Source of the DNA: Cyrtodaria siliqua
Lineage: Eukaryota > Mollusca > Bivalvia > Adapedonta > Hiatellidae
Direction: 5' to 3'
NCBI GenBank assembly: GCA_037043455.1
Contig: JAWPHD010004388.1
Coordinates: forward strand, 1-64,000
Length of the DNA: 64,000 nucleotides
A program made the position numbers and the translations under genes. Positions within the stretch are counted from its first letter, which is position 1. Each line of letters opens with the position of its first letter. Shown piece after piece: positions 52,380 through 63,719 of this stretch. Below the pieces are notes generated by a model, which saw only the letters and a program-made list of their open reading frames with translations, was not told where the DNA came from and ran no database searches.

Positions 52380-52615
52380 CTGACGGACTGGTAGAATTAT
52401 TGACCGGTTTCAGCAGGGTGCCACTGGAGCGGTGGCAAAACATAACCAATATGACTCCAGCGCAAATGGAATGTTTATGACAAAGACTTTTGTTTTGTAG
52501 TTGGGACAGTTCTATAACCATATTGCAGTTTCATGAAGAGTGGGCCTAGAACGTTCATTTTGGTTGAGGCAAGTGTTGTACGTAAATCCCAATTCAGCTA
52601 ATTTAGTGCAGCTTC
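52380..52615 (-). mobile_element. Diverged copy of the 9310 / 63720 element
   Basis: Shares 'gactccagcgcaaatggaat' and 'gtgggcctagaacgttc' in the same order and spacing as 9436-9510. Similarity is patchy elsewhere. Confidence 0.6.
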
Positions 52616-52678
52616 TTGAAAATAAAAATTGCATTTAAATAAATTACGGATGGCGCATTTTGCATACATTGTATAGAT

Positions 52679-52905
52679 ATGTTACTACTACCACCACCAC
52701 CACCACCAACACCACTACTACTACTAATACTAATACTACTACTGCTACTACTGCTGCTGCTGTTGCTGCTGCTTCCGCCGCCGTGGCCACCACCACCACC
52801 ACCACTACTACTACTACCCACCACCACCACCTCCACCACCCACCACCACTACCACCACCACTACTACTACTACTACCACTACTACCAATCTATATTCTCG
52901 ACCAA
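52679..52905. repeat. Imperfect CCA/CTA/CTG trinucleotide microsatellite
   Basis: About 225 bases of cca, cta and ctg/ctt triplets. All frames are open on both strands, giving false poly-Thr, poly-Leu, poly-Pro and poly-Ser proteins. Confidence 0.95.
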
Positions 52906-52919
52906 ATAAAGTAATACTT

Positions 52920-55020
52920 ATTAAAACGAATTAAACTTAATTAAATGTCACACCCGAGACGCTATAATACATAATATATTATGCATAATGTCACTGGTCA
53001 CACTAAATTGCTTAAATGAGTTCGTTAAAAATATTCTAGAAAAAAAAGTTCAAATTTTGTCAAAATGATGATTTGATGGGTAACAAGCTATATTGTTGAA
53101 TTAAATTGTTATAAATGTTGAACGTGCTTTCGACTGTATTCGGCATAGCTTTTACAGAATGATGGGCAGAGAGATATGCATGTATTGGTCATTTAATTGT
53201 AATGAAGTGGTAACGCCTCTATTTTATGGAGTCGACGCAGACCTATTGACCCTAAATGGACTCAGGGGTGCTCTTCACACTGAACCTATATGAATGTAAC
53301 AAACTAATGGGTTCATTTGGTCACCGTCTGAGCAAATATGGAGTTGTCTAAATTGGGGTTCATCAAGTCAAATAAATCGCTTTCTTTTGTAAGAAATGTA
53401 AATGTATCGGGTAATCATTTATTAATAGCCGTTGTCAGGATATTATTCTGGGTTTAGAAACGTCCATAAAAGTAAAATGTTTAAATAATATTAAGTTTAT
53501 ATCGTATCCGCCGATGTCATGCATTTCAACAAAGAAACGGATCCAACAGGGCTTGCTCTTGATACCAGGCTAGTTTGACAAGCCGCTGTAAAAATACTCA
53601 TTAAAAGACGAATATAAACGTAGAATTCACCAACATATATACTCAAAGGAAAAAGAAACGCATAATCAAAAAATTGCCTATCGTACTAGTAAGCTATACT
53701 ACACTACTATATATACGACCCGATCCTGTACTGTTAGCCACTACTAGTAGGAACGTGTAGGATGTTAGTCTGCTGGAAATGTTGACAGTAGCAGCCTTTT
53801 AGACTGCACGGTGTAGCTGTTATCGCTAGTAACACATCCTAATTCCACGTACTATTCCAGATATATCTCAACGTGTTTTGTACAAAAAGGGGCTACACCT
53901 AATTACAGTAATGTAGTCCACCTTTTAATCAAAGTATACTTTGTTACACGAAATTCATAAATGTTGAAGTCTCGCTTGAAACAGTCAAGCCATTTCAGTA
54001 TTGTGTTTAATGTTAAGAGATTGCATCGTTTAAAGCCTAAGTTTGGTCACCCGCTTGAGCCAAATGCGCATTCTGTCGATAATGAAACTTTAAAGGGGTA
54101 ACCATTGGTGTGTTGAGTGCTGTTTAAACCTTCTTTCCGAAAGGACAGGCTTACTGTTGCCCTGTACCATTTGATTAGCATTAGTATATCCAACATACAC
54201 TATATATAGAGGAAATAGCCATTATGTGTTTCTTTTTAACAGAAAAACGACATATTTAAAAGGCAAACATGAATAAAGAATTCACCAACTCATATATAGC
54301 ACACACAAATAGACCTACTCAACACAAACATAGAAAATATATATTAATAAAAAAACAAAACACAAATAGGTATTGTGAATGTACAAATCACCTACACATG
54401 TACACACAGTAGGCTACATTTAAACACTCTTATTTGTTCGATTATTTTTAGTCCGCTGTTTTATTGTTCAAATCAAGATTGCATTTTATGTTAGTACACA
54501 CGTCTGTTTGTCCCATACGTAAAACCATACATACTATTTGCTCTACTTCTTTCAGTTAAAACACAGTTTTCAAGGATGCACATGAATGTAGAAATCGCGA
54601 AACACTATATATAACATGTATTTGCATGCACATACGAAGTAAAGACTCGTATGAATGCAGGTTCACTAACTTTAGTTAGGATATGAAGATCAATATGAAC
54701 GTAATATATATACTGCGCCGTTTTAAACGCATTGTTTTGTCTTTATTTGCACTATAATTAGGCTATACGAAAAAATAGTATAACTGTTTAAATAAGCACT
54801 TATATAAATATTTAGTGTTATCTCTTTCAAAAGCATGTATTTGGTTGAAACATAATTTATTTTTTTAAAAATTTACAAAATTTCATCGACACATTATACA
54901 TAACATAATACAATATTACAGGACATTTAACATAATACAACTAGGAACACAAACAGAAATGTAGCATCCCAAACCAAAACGCAGTCAACCAAAAACACGC
55001 ATTTAACCAAAATAACACGT
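52920..55020. other. No gene recognised; element scraps
   Basis: 'ggaaaaagaaacgcataatc' near 53648 and 'ccacgtactattccagatat' near 53845 match parts of the TIR element at 56826-57361, suggesting a decayed relative. No coding region is recognised. Confidence 0.4.
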
Positions 55021-55029
55021 AAAAGGATG

Positions 55030-55295
55030 CTTTGTTTGTTTGTTTGTATGTATGGTGTTTTACGTCATTTTCAACACGTGTATATATAGGTTATATATGA
55101 CGGTCGTTTTTTTGTGGTGGATGCAGACCACCCACTTTTCCTGGGTAGAACCAGTACTGTACACCTCCCGCCATCCGTAAGAATCGACACTTCCTCACTT
55201 ACAAGTCGAGCTCCAAGTGGGATTCGAACCCGCAACGGTGAGAGGCGAGAAGGTTTATAAAGCAACGTCTTTAACCACTCGGCCAAGGAGACGCT
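55030..55295 (-). mobile_element. Full-length tRNA-derived SINE
   Basis: In reverse: 'gtctccttggccgagtggtt' + aaagac is a clear Leu/Ser-type tRNA head with an A box. The B box gcgggttcgaatccca, 'ggagctcgacttgtaagtga', the body 'gtgtacagtactggttctac' and 'ggaaaagtgggtggtctgca' follow, and the tail is 'aaatgacgtaaaacaccata' with a (caaa)n end at 55031-55048. The head is well enough preserved to pair as a tRNA D-arm and T-arm. It is the least decayed copy in the window. Confidence 0.92.
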
Positions 55296-55299
55296 TAGA

Positions 55300-56820
55300 A
55301 AATATGGGACAAAACACAAATAAAAGCGTGATGCATTTTATACTCTAAAGAGAACTTGTCGATATTTTCGACTAAGAATGCTTGTGAGGTAGTTTCTGTT
55401 TTGAAGTTAAAATATATTGTATATGTAATCAGTATTTCCATATAACTGCATTGTACTATTTAATAAACGATTAATTCATCTTTGTTAAATGGGGGAACAG
55501 GTTAGGTAACCGTGGTACATCTGATATGACTTTGGTCAATATTGACCACACACCTGTCGAGTTAACCCACATTCATGCAGCTTTTATGCAGTTAAACGGT
55601 CCCCTCTGACTCGTACACTGGTCATTATTGTTTAATACTTTGAAATATTATCCTTAAATCGCTAATCATTATCGTATGTGACTTACGCCATCGCCAGTCT
55701 GTCTCCCGCGATCATTTCGTAATTAAAGCATTGGGCACCATTTAATATTTCATGTCTGATCGATGATGAAGGGGTGCCAACTTTTCTCAAGGGTAACTTT
55801 AAATTTTGAAATGTCCATTGAATGGTGGAAAGGTTCGAGTTTGAATGATGTAATACACTCTTTGATCTTTGACGATTGGCATATTTTGACGGTAGCGTTG
55901 GGTCAAAAGTTCGTGACGCAATGCAATCAGGCATCTCGAATAACACGAACAGATGAGCTCCGATTTTCCCATATTGCACGTTAGATAAATACAAGCGCCT
56001 CTGTGCTCATAGATTTATTATCAGAGATATTTTGAAAACGGTATGAACAAATAAACACCGCCTGAAACGATCATATGTGATGTTTGCATTAGATATAGGC
56101 AGTGGAACTGGAAAGCAAACTCAGCAGGAGGAAACTAGTGGGCATTTTAAAATTAACATCAAAGATGATGAAAAATAAAACCGCACATATAAAGGCTGCC
56201 AACAAAATGAATATAACCAACACCTTGTATTCAGGTATATAAAGCCGGAGGAGGAGAGACATAATACATAAATGGTGAAATGCCATTTAAAGTCTGTATT
56301 TGTCTAAATGTTCAAAAGGATCCTGTGCTTTATGGTATTGAAAGTGGTGCAACAGGTGCATTTGGAGTGAATTCCATTGGACGGGTGACGCTTTGTGCCC
56401 GGCCCATGAACTTTTCAATTTGCATATTTGCAAGATGATCCAACGAATGTTTGCTCTCAGCGTGATTAATATAGGAATTGGCAATAAATATTACAAGCGA
56501 TCATGTTTCTTTGTTTTTATTGATTCTGCTTAGCATTTATGGATAACTGGCATTGCCCCATGCCAGCACAACTCTGCAATGTCATTAGTGGTCACTGTTT
56601 CCAGTGGAGAATGTCATCTGGCACGATGAAAGTCGTGCTTGCATGATGCACACGTAATTTAATGCACTATGTAATAGATATGAGTATGGTTTCATGTCGT
56701 TGGTTAACATATTTATATATTGTATTCACTATTAAATGCACTACAAATCTTTATTTCATTCGCTATTAAACATACTGACAAAGAACCTAGTGAATGTTTA
56801 AAATAATTATGAAATATACT
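55300..56820. other. No gene recognised
   Basis: Two overlapping frames on opposite strands at 55683-55994 (103 and 73 codons) have no recognised domain. Nothing else is seen. Confidence 0.4.
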
Positions 56821-56825
56821 ATAGG

Positions 56826-57361
56826 AAAAAAGAAACGCAACTAGGGAATGTTCGCTATATTATTTATATACTGTACTATAAGAATCTTTCATGGGTATCC
56901 GGTGAAGATAGGGAATTCCAACCCGAGGTATAAGTGTTTTTATCGGAACCGAGGCTCTGCCGAGGTTCCGATTAAAACACTTATACCGAGGGTTGGATTT
57001 CCCTATCTGAATCGAATACCCATGATAGATTCTTTTTCTTGCATATCATTGCATATCAGAGACATGTTGTGCGTTGACGCCGCCAGCTACTAACGTTTTG
57101 CATGTTTTCCTGCATACCGGATGTTGGCGCGCGTGAATTTTATCTCGACCCTAGGGTGAGATGGAAATATCTAGCCCCGGTGAAATGATGGATATCCTTG
57201 TCCGGTATGCAAGAAATTGAATTCCACGTACTATTCCAGAGATAAGTTTGCTTATCTGCGTGAGCGTAAACGTATTCTATCAAAGGCATAATAGTTGGTG
57301 TAGTGTGTGCTGTTTTAGTATATTTCCCCTAGCGGAAATTCCCGAGTTGCGTTTCTTTTTG
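56826..57361. mobile_element. TIR element with AAAAAGAAACGCAACT ends
   Basis: The left end aaaaagaaacgcaactaggg and the reverse complement of the right end (aaaaagaaacgcaactcggg) pair for about 30 bp. A second inner inverted pair is 'tgcataccgga' (about 57110) with 'tccggtatgca' (about 57210). It contains the hairpin at 56880-57034. No coding frame. Confidence 0.82.
56880..57034. repeat. Near-perfect loopless hairpin, about 75-bp arms
   Basis: 'agaatctttcatgggtat', 'gatagggaattccaaccc', 'ggtataagtgttttt' and 'tcggaaccgaggc' on the left are mirrored on the right by gccgaggttccga, 'aaaacacttatacc', 'gggttggatttccctatc' and 'atacccatgatagattct'. The centre is at about 56957. Confidence 0.9.
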
Positions 57362-57934
57362 CTTTAGCGTATACACAAAATTATACATGGACATATACAA
57401 AACAATTTCAATTCTATAAAAAGTAATGTAAATTTTATTTAAAAAAAAAATTCGCTGAACACTATGGTACGCACTATCTCAACTTTATCAAATCAATCTT
57501 TCAAATATAATTCCATATCAGCTTTAATCGTTCTTCAACAAGCATCTTTCTTCGATGTTCAATAATTCACCAATCTTATCTAATGCTTCAACATTATCGC
57601 GGCCGCCGCACCACCGCTTCCACGGTTAGTTATGGACGTATGGGGACCGTTTATCTAGTCAATACCCACTGATTAGATAAGCTAATTGGGTAATTATTAG
57701 ATCAGCTATTAAATCGAGGGCAAAACGCAACATTCTTGTATCTTTATTTATATGTAGGTACAACAGTGTTGCAATGAACACTGAAAATGCAATACGCATA
57801 TAAATGCACGTGTTGTGCACAATCCGTGAGTACATAATTACGTGAGTCGTCTACGTTTCATTGAACATGTTTCAAAGTTTAAAAATAAACAAACTTTATA
57901 GTTTCGGCTTATGTATTTTTAATGGTTATATTTA
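57362..57934. other. No gene recognised
   Basis: AT-rich; a short GC patch at 57598-57625 includes a NotI-like gcggccgc. Confidence 0.4.
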
Positions 57935-57939
57935 TAACG

Positions 57940-58150
57940 AATGAATGGTGTTTTCCAGCACGTCGACACATAAATAGGTCATTTTTTGCACAAAAACGAT
58001 GAAACATTAAACAAATGAAGAAGTAAATTATCAAAATGAATGTAAACTATATTGTTAAAAACTATTTAGAAATAAGGGATGATATGATAAAAGTATTAAC
58101 TATGTGTATGTAGATCAATAAATGCCCGTCAACGGGTATGTAAACAAGTA
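57940..58150 (-). mobile_element. 3' tail of the same LINE family as 49150-50070
   Basis: The reverse complement aligns with 49850-50065: 'acttgtttacatacccgttg', 'acgggcatttattgatctac', 'tatcatatcatcccttattt' and 'gacctatttatgtgtcgacg', ending in caccattcattc. Only the 3' UTR is present, a normal product of 5'-truncated insertion. Confidence 0.87.
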
Positions 58151-58975
58151 AAATTTAAAATATGAACATAACGTACTATGTAATGTAACAAAGTTATGTT
58201 TACCTATGCTGTGTGTTTTATGGAACACATGTGTGGAACCGACGTATATGAAACAATTTTATAGTTCCTGTTTCAGTATAATCTTTTACTGTTATGCAAT
58301 GTTGGACATTTAATACCAGTAAATTATAAAGGGTTTTCGGTTTTCTTATACCGCGGCTGTGTTCTATGGAGTAAAATGTGTTTCTCTTTAATTTTTACTC
58401 CGCAGCATTTTCGGTATATCACGTGATCATCTCTGCTCTCTCTCTTACAGTTTATGAGTTCCTTTGTAAGTGTATTTGATAGGTTTCACCTCGGTTTACC
58501 CGACGCTTGAATCATTCCTAATCATCTGATCTTGCAACGTCTGTGTTTTCTTGACCTGCTCAGCTAATAATTATAAGTTCATACGTTGTTCACATTCAAA
58601 TTTTCTTGTCAAAAATACCATCTATCTTCGTAATTGACGACACCACGTGTCTTACCAACCATGTTCAGTTATCTGGTAAAAGCTATTGACTTTTATATTT
58701 TCAGCCTAGACCGAACATTTCTTCGTTTGAGTTTCCATGTTTCAGCCGTGGTATATATTTGTAATCGCGGTTTGAGCTGAATATGCTTCAGTTTAAGTGC
58801 AGCCAATTAGATAACATGTTGCAGCTTAATTTATTGAATCGCGCTACGAACCCCTGCCAAGTATTGATTGCCTTATAGTCTTTATTGTTGTTATTGAATT
58901 GTGTTCGGTTGTTCATAAAACTCCTCCAAGAAATGCTTCATTTATTTAGTCCGAGACGGTACTGAAAGTTCATTT
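58151..58975. other. No gene recognised
   Basis: Non-coding by eye. Confidence 0.4.
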
Positions 58976-58984
58976 GTTTATTCT

Positions 58985-60205
58985 ACAAGCAGACAGACAG
59001 ACAGACAGACAAACACAATCACAAACACAATGGGCAGTACAGCATTCCAATTCAGATTTGTTTTTGTAATACATTTCGAGCATTACAGCATCAAATGGTC
59101 CCTATAGATAAGGACAAAGCATACACATGATATGCTTTTTATGAGATCCTTTAAGCCATCGTGATTGTGGGAGGGGTGGGGTGCAGTCTCTTAAGTTCTT
59201 GGCAGACATGTATAGACGCCACAGGAATCGCATACATCCTCATACATACGGAGGCAGACGAACACACACGCTCTTCTGACAGTATATTTGTTTGTTTGAT
59301 GCAATTGGAATATTAAACACAATCGGAAAAGACTATATAACCGGATGCCTATAGGGAGATGCATAATTCAGCGGTTACGAACTTTATGAGGGTCGAACAT
59401 TCATGCCATCGTAGTTGAATGGCCTTTAGTTCGAGGTTGAAATGTAAAGACGTCAACAGTAATTGCAAAAGTCCTCGTAAAGACGCAGACAAACACAATC
59501 TTCTGGCATGGACATCATTCCAAAACGAGATTAGTTTTTGTTACACATTTTTGAGCATAACAACATCTGAATAAAATATAAAAGAGAGACATTCTATACA
59601 GCATTAACGATGTTTATGAGAGTCGAAACTTTGTTATTCAAGTGGCTGAGGTGTCTCTTAAGTTCTTGGCAGACATGTATAGACGCCAACAGGAATCACA
59701 TACATCCTCGTACATACGGAGGCAGACGAACACACTCTTCTGGCAGTATATTTGTTTGTTTGATGCATTTGGAATATTAAACACAATTGGAAAATACATG
59801 TTTATAACCGGATGCCTATAGGGAGATGCATCATTCAGCGGTTACGAACTTTATGAGGGTCGAACATTCATGCCATCATAGTTGATGGGCCTCTAGTTCG
59901 AGGTTGAAATGTAAAGACGTCAACAATAAATGCAAAAGTTCAAGACGCAGATAAACACAGTCTTATGGCATGGGCATCATTCCAAAACGATTTTTTTTTT
60001 TACACATTTTGAGCATAACAACCTCGGAATAAAATATAAAAGAGAGACATTATATACAGCATTAACGAATTTTATTCGAGTCGAAACTTTGTCATCGAAA
60101 GTGGCTGAGGAGTCCAGATAAAGATGTATAGACGCCTACAGGAATCACAGAAGTCCTTCTACATACGAAGACGGACGACTCAGTCTTCTGGCCATTCAAA
60201 TTCAC
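58985..60205. repeat. Tandem repeat of about 465 bp, 2.6 copies
   Basis: 'ttaagttcttggcagacatg' recurs at 59191 and 59658 (467 bp apart), and 'gtggctgagg' at 59642 and 60101 (459 bp apart). Other shared phrases are 'ggaggcagacgaacacac', 'ggatgcctatagggagatgc', 'agcggttacgaactttatga' and 'aaataaaatataaaagagaga'. It begins with a (caga)n tract at 58988-59012. A detached diverged piece is at 61690-61790. Confidence 0.9.
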
Positions 60206-60327
60206 AACTAGATATTTTTGTCTACTTTGCACACCGAAACTATACTAGTATTTCCATACAATGAGCACCACCATCGACGTTGGTATATTATGGAGCGCCG
60301 TATTACTTTTTAATGCCATTTGGTGAT

Positions 60328-60608
60328 ATCACCTATTCGAATCGGTTATATCACTGATTCGAATAGGTGATATCACGCTTTCAGATAGGTGATATCACCG
60401 ATTCATTGTGAATGCGTGATATCACCTATTGAATGGATGATATCACCTATTCGCATCAGTGATATCACTCATTCGAATCAGTGATATCACTTATTCAAAA
60501 CAAATGAGTGATATCACCCATTCGAATAGGTGATATCACTCATTCAATAGGTGATATCACCCATTCATTTTGAATGAGTGATATCACATATTCGAATCAG
60601 TGATAACG
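60328..60608. repeat. Palindromic satellite, left array
   Basis: About 11 exact GATATC-centred units plus two variants. The unit is built of two alternating palindromes, GTGATATCAC and (c/t)-ATTCGAAT-(a/g), with a period near 20-22 bp; inserts such as attcattttgaat extend some linkers. Confidence 0.93.
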
Positions 60609-60700
60609 GACCCTCACAATCGCCATCTGTTGCAACATTTGGCGGGCTTTTTCGTCATCGGCAGATAATGGCCGTCGTTCAATGTATCTTGCAACAATAG

Positions 60701-61015
60701 ATGCGGAAAATTTCCCCTCCCCCATACTGCGGAAGGGATATATACCCTACCAAACCTACAGGGCCCGATCCAGAAGATGTGATACCCCTCCCCACGCCCC
60801 CTCCACCACCCAAAAATGCATTGTTTAAGAACAAATATGATAACTATTGTGTACTAAACTTTAAAAAAACGTTTGTTTGGACTATTGGTGGTGTCGATCT
60901 AATTATTCTGTCATGCATCATTTATTATTTCCTGTTTTGCTGTCTATATAAGAAGGGAAAGAAAAAGGGGTACTGTTTATTGTTGCTCAGTATATATAAT
61001 AAAAGGGACGTATAA
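60701..61015 (+). other. Open frame of 104 codons in the element's middle, unidentified
   Basis: A proline-rich first half (PPPYCGRDIY..., PLPTPPPPPKNA) is followed by one hydrophobic segment (VWTIGGVDLIILSCIIYYFL, then FCCLY) and a basic end. It resembles a single-pass membrane protein only by composition. C-rich DNA explains the prolines. Probably chance. Confidence 0.2.
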
Positions 61016-61037
61016 CGTTCTCCCTGATAATACTTTT

Positions 61038-61073
61038 GTGGGGGTGGGGGTGAGGGGGGGGGGGGGGGGGGGG
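61038..61073 (+). repeat. G-run, quadruplex-prone
   Basis: gtgggggtgggggtgag followed by more than twenty G. Four or more G-runs on the plus strand. Confidence 0.92.
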
Positions 61074-61137
61074 TAACGTTCTCCCTGATAAGGAAAGGGG
61101 AAGAGGGGAAGTCCGTATTTTTCTTGTTGTAAAACCG

Positions 61138-61462
61138 AATAGGTGATATCACTGATTCGAATAGGTGATATCACTGATTCAAAACGAAACGGTGATATCA
61201 CTGTTCCGAATAGGTGATATCCCCCATTCGTTTTCAAAGAGTGATATCACCTATTCGAATTTGTGATATCACTCATTCAAATAGGTGATATCACCTTTCG
61301 TCTTGAATCAGCGATATCACCTATTCTAATCATTGATATCACTGATTCGAATAGGTGATATCACTGATTCGAATAGGTGATATCACTCATTTAAGTTTGA
61401 ATGAGTGATATCACCTATTCGAATCAGTAAATCAGTCAAATAGGTGATATCACTGAATTGTA
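61138..61462. repeat. Palindromic satellite, right array
   Basis: About 13 GATATC-centred units with the same alternation of GTGATATCAC and ATTCGAAT-type linkers as the left array. One unit is gtgatatccccc. Confidence 0.93.
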
Positions 61463-61689
61463 TTAAAAAGCAATACGGCGCCTCATACTACCCTAGTGGC
61501 TATAGCCCCCTACCCTAGTGGATATAGCCCCTACATACAGCCCCGTACCCTAGTGGATATATCGTTGGTCGTGTGTCCTATTACCTTTTATATTAGTAAG
61601 ATTTATTCTGAGAACTATTCACTATCGGAAAAAACAAACATATAACCAATAGCGGGATGTAGTATGCAGAGTTTACAAATGCTGTGGTC

Positions 61690-61790
61690 CTGTATGCCAT
61701 CGTGGTTGAGGGTCTCTAGGTGGATATGCATACACGCCAACAGGAATCGCCAGTCCTCCTACAGTCGGATATAATGCTGTATACAAAGCA
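61690..61790. repeat. Remnant of the 465-bp tandem repeat
   Basis: 'tatgccatcgtggttgaggg', 'atacacgccaacaggaatcg' and 'cagtcctcctaca' match the 59400 and 59680 segments. Confidence 0.6.
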
Positions 61791-61799
61791 GCTCAAGTT

Positions 61800-62930
61800 C
61801 GATATAAAGATGTGTAACAACAACGCCGGTTATGATCAGAATGACTGAAATTTGAGAGATGAACTTTTCTCAAAGGGTTCGTAACCTGCCATGACCTGCC
61901 ACAAAACAGTTGCGATAACCGTTTGAGTGATCACATGACTAACCATGTGACCATATCACGTGGTGTATTGCTCCAAAAGACCCACACCGTGGTGGTTGTT
62001 AATATTGCAGTATTTTTCGTTAAATGTATTTTTGTGCACCAGTCATGCGCAAACGGATAGAATTAATAACTGCACTTGATGAAACAAATTGGAAAGAATT
62101 TTGTGCAATCTGGGCATGTTCTCACGTCACTGGCAGAGCGTTGACATTTGGCAGTAATAAAGGTCCGTGAGAAATAAATGACCACGCCTGACCTGGGGTC
62201 AAGATGACTGTTCTGCATCAACCTTCTCAAAATATAATTTCTTTTCATTTCATAAAAACAGTAATTGTTGAATTCATAGCAGGAAATATGAAAATCCATT
62301 AAATCTGAAATTGCATTGTTACATTATTCTTTAATACCTTCTCCAACGTGCTTAAAATGCTCGGGATCTTGAAATATAATACAAATAACAGATGTAAATT
62401 GCGTTTAACTACCAAAATAAAAAAAATTGATAGTTACAAAAACTGTTGTTATAACATTTGTTGTATTGTGGTGTGGGGAAAATGCACGTATGTTTGTGAT
62501 GTGTACACTTCACATCCCAGGTTGTTCAAACGCAAAATACAACGTCAGAAATCAGTAGTGTAGAAACTAAACTAGATATAATGAAAGGATAAATAAAAAG
62601 CAAGCGGTAGAATTAGGGGTAGAATTACATGTTATAAACAACCAATACTATGTTATTTCACACGTTAATATCATATCACTATTGCTAAACACGAGACACT
62701 TGAGGCTTACCCATTTTAATTAATTAATGATAATTGCTATGCAACCTTTATAGTTACAATCAACGCCTGATATTTAAATTCACACCAAAGAGTCGTCATG
62801 TAACATAATTATTAATTTAGTCCGTGTCAATGATGAAGTCTACAAATCTTACATAACTACAGGCATATAATAACCACAAGGCATTGTGTCCAGTTCATTA
62901 ATATAATTCGTAAACTTTACGTAACCCTTC
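61800..62930. other. No gene recognised
   Basis: Short frames only (71 and 78 codons), no domain. Confidence 0.4.
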
Positions 62931-62944
62931 TATCTGCCCATCTA

Positions 62945-63022
62945 CGGTCACAGTCATTATTCTGGGCGATATTAACGCGTATCGTGGCCATCATTATGGA
63001 AATACTAATGGGCACCGCTGAC
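62945..63022 (+). pseudogene. LINE endonuclease scrap (ILGDINA motif)
   Basis: The translation reads TVTVIILGDINAYRGHHYGN and then TNGHR-stop. ILGD-NA- followed by a histidine-rich turn and G--N is the central motif of APE-type LINE endonucleases. Only about 26 codons are recognisable. Confidence 0.5.
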
Positions 63023-63186
63023 AATGAACGCATGCAATATTAAATGACACAGTGTCATATAATACTAATTATGAAATAATGGAACTGTTTCAGAGTGTAA
63101 CCTGTAACCATGTATACTGTTGCATAATTGGATTATATAGTATTTATCCCGTATTCAATATCATATCAAACCGGCAATGGTTTAAT

Positions 63187-63228
63187 AATAATAATAATAA
63201 AAAACTACCACTACCACTACCACTACCA

Positions 63229-63276
<48 letters not shown>

Positions 63277-63289
63277 TCACTACCACTAT

Positions 63290-63348
<59 letters not shown>

Positions 63349-63370
63349 ATAATAAAAAAATAAATAATAA
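63187..63370. repeat. CTA/CCA trinucleotide and TAA-rich microsatellite
   Basis: (taa)n, then (ctacca)n, then long (cta)n with a few interruptions, then (aat/aaa)-rich sequence. It gives false poly-Leu, poly-Tyr and poly-Val frames. Confidence 0.96.
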
Positions 63371-63719
63371 TAAAATAATAATAGTAAAGTTATAATAGAC
63401 AGATGGAGATGCCCAACCCAACCCTCTCCGAGGTCGTCAATATGGACAATGTAACGGGGGGAAAGGGACTAATATGCATATGCATGGAGGGCCATGAAAA
63501 TCATTGGTAATTGGGTAATTTCTTATGGAGCAACTGTACGGGCTTTTTAAGATATTTGTCGTGTATTGATGTCGTGCAAAATAGAGCTACAAATGGGTTT
63601 TATGAAAAATAAACTCCAATGCAGCTGTTTCGCGAGATTTTACTTGGGCTAGCAACACTGTATGTTAGACATTGGACAACTGTTTGCATGTAATGGCATC
63701 GCTGTACTAGAGTGGATAA

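Larger units (their letters stand above)
60292..61484. mobile_element. TIR element with palindromic subterminal arrays
   Basis: The ends ggagcgccgtattacttttt (60292) and, in reverse, gaggcgccgtattgcttttt (61484) pair for about 22 bp. Immediately inside both ends are arrays of GTGATATCAC units. The middle (about 60610-61135) is unrelated sequence with a proline-rich 104-codon frame and a G-run. No transposase is recognised. Target duplication is unclear. The element sits inside or next to the 465-bp tandem repeat, remnants of which lie on both sides. Confidence 0.8.

Noticed and set aside
52603..52914. Poly-Thr, poly-Leu/Pro and poly-Ser/Gly proteins
   Set aside because: Direct product of the CCA/CTA/CTG microsatellite.
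55222..55295. Functional minus-strand tRNA-Leu/Ser gene
   Set aside because: The A and B boxes are good, but it is fused to the repeated SINE body and tail, with no tRNA 3' end or T-run terminator at the expected place.
60701..61015. Proline-rich membrane protein in the palindrome element as its transposase or a cargo gene
   Set aside because: No catalytic motif; proline content follows from C-rich DNA; frame length is compatible with chance.
60320..61465. CRISPR array at the regularly spaced GTGATATCAC units
   Set aside because: Units are 20-22 bp with no unique spacers of constant length; linkers are themselves the repeated ATTCGAAT type; host is eukaryotic.
63052..63421. Poly-Leu, poly-Tyr and poly-Val proteins
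   Set aside because: Direct product of the CTA/TAA microsatellite.
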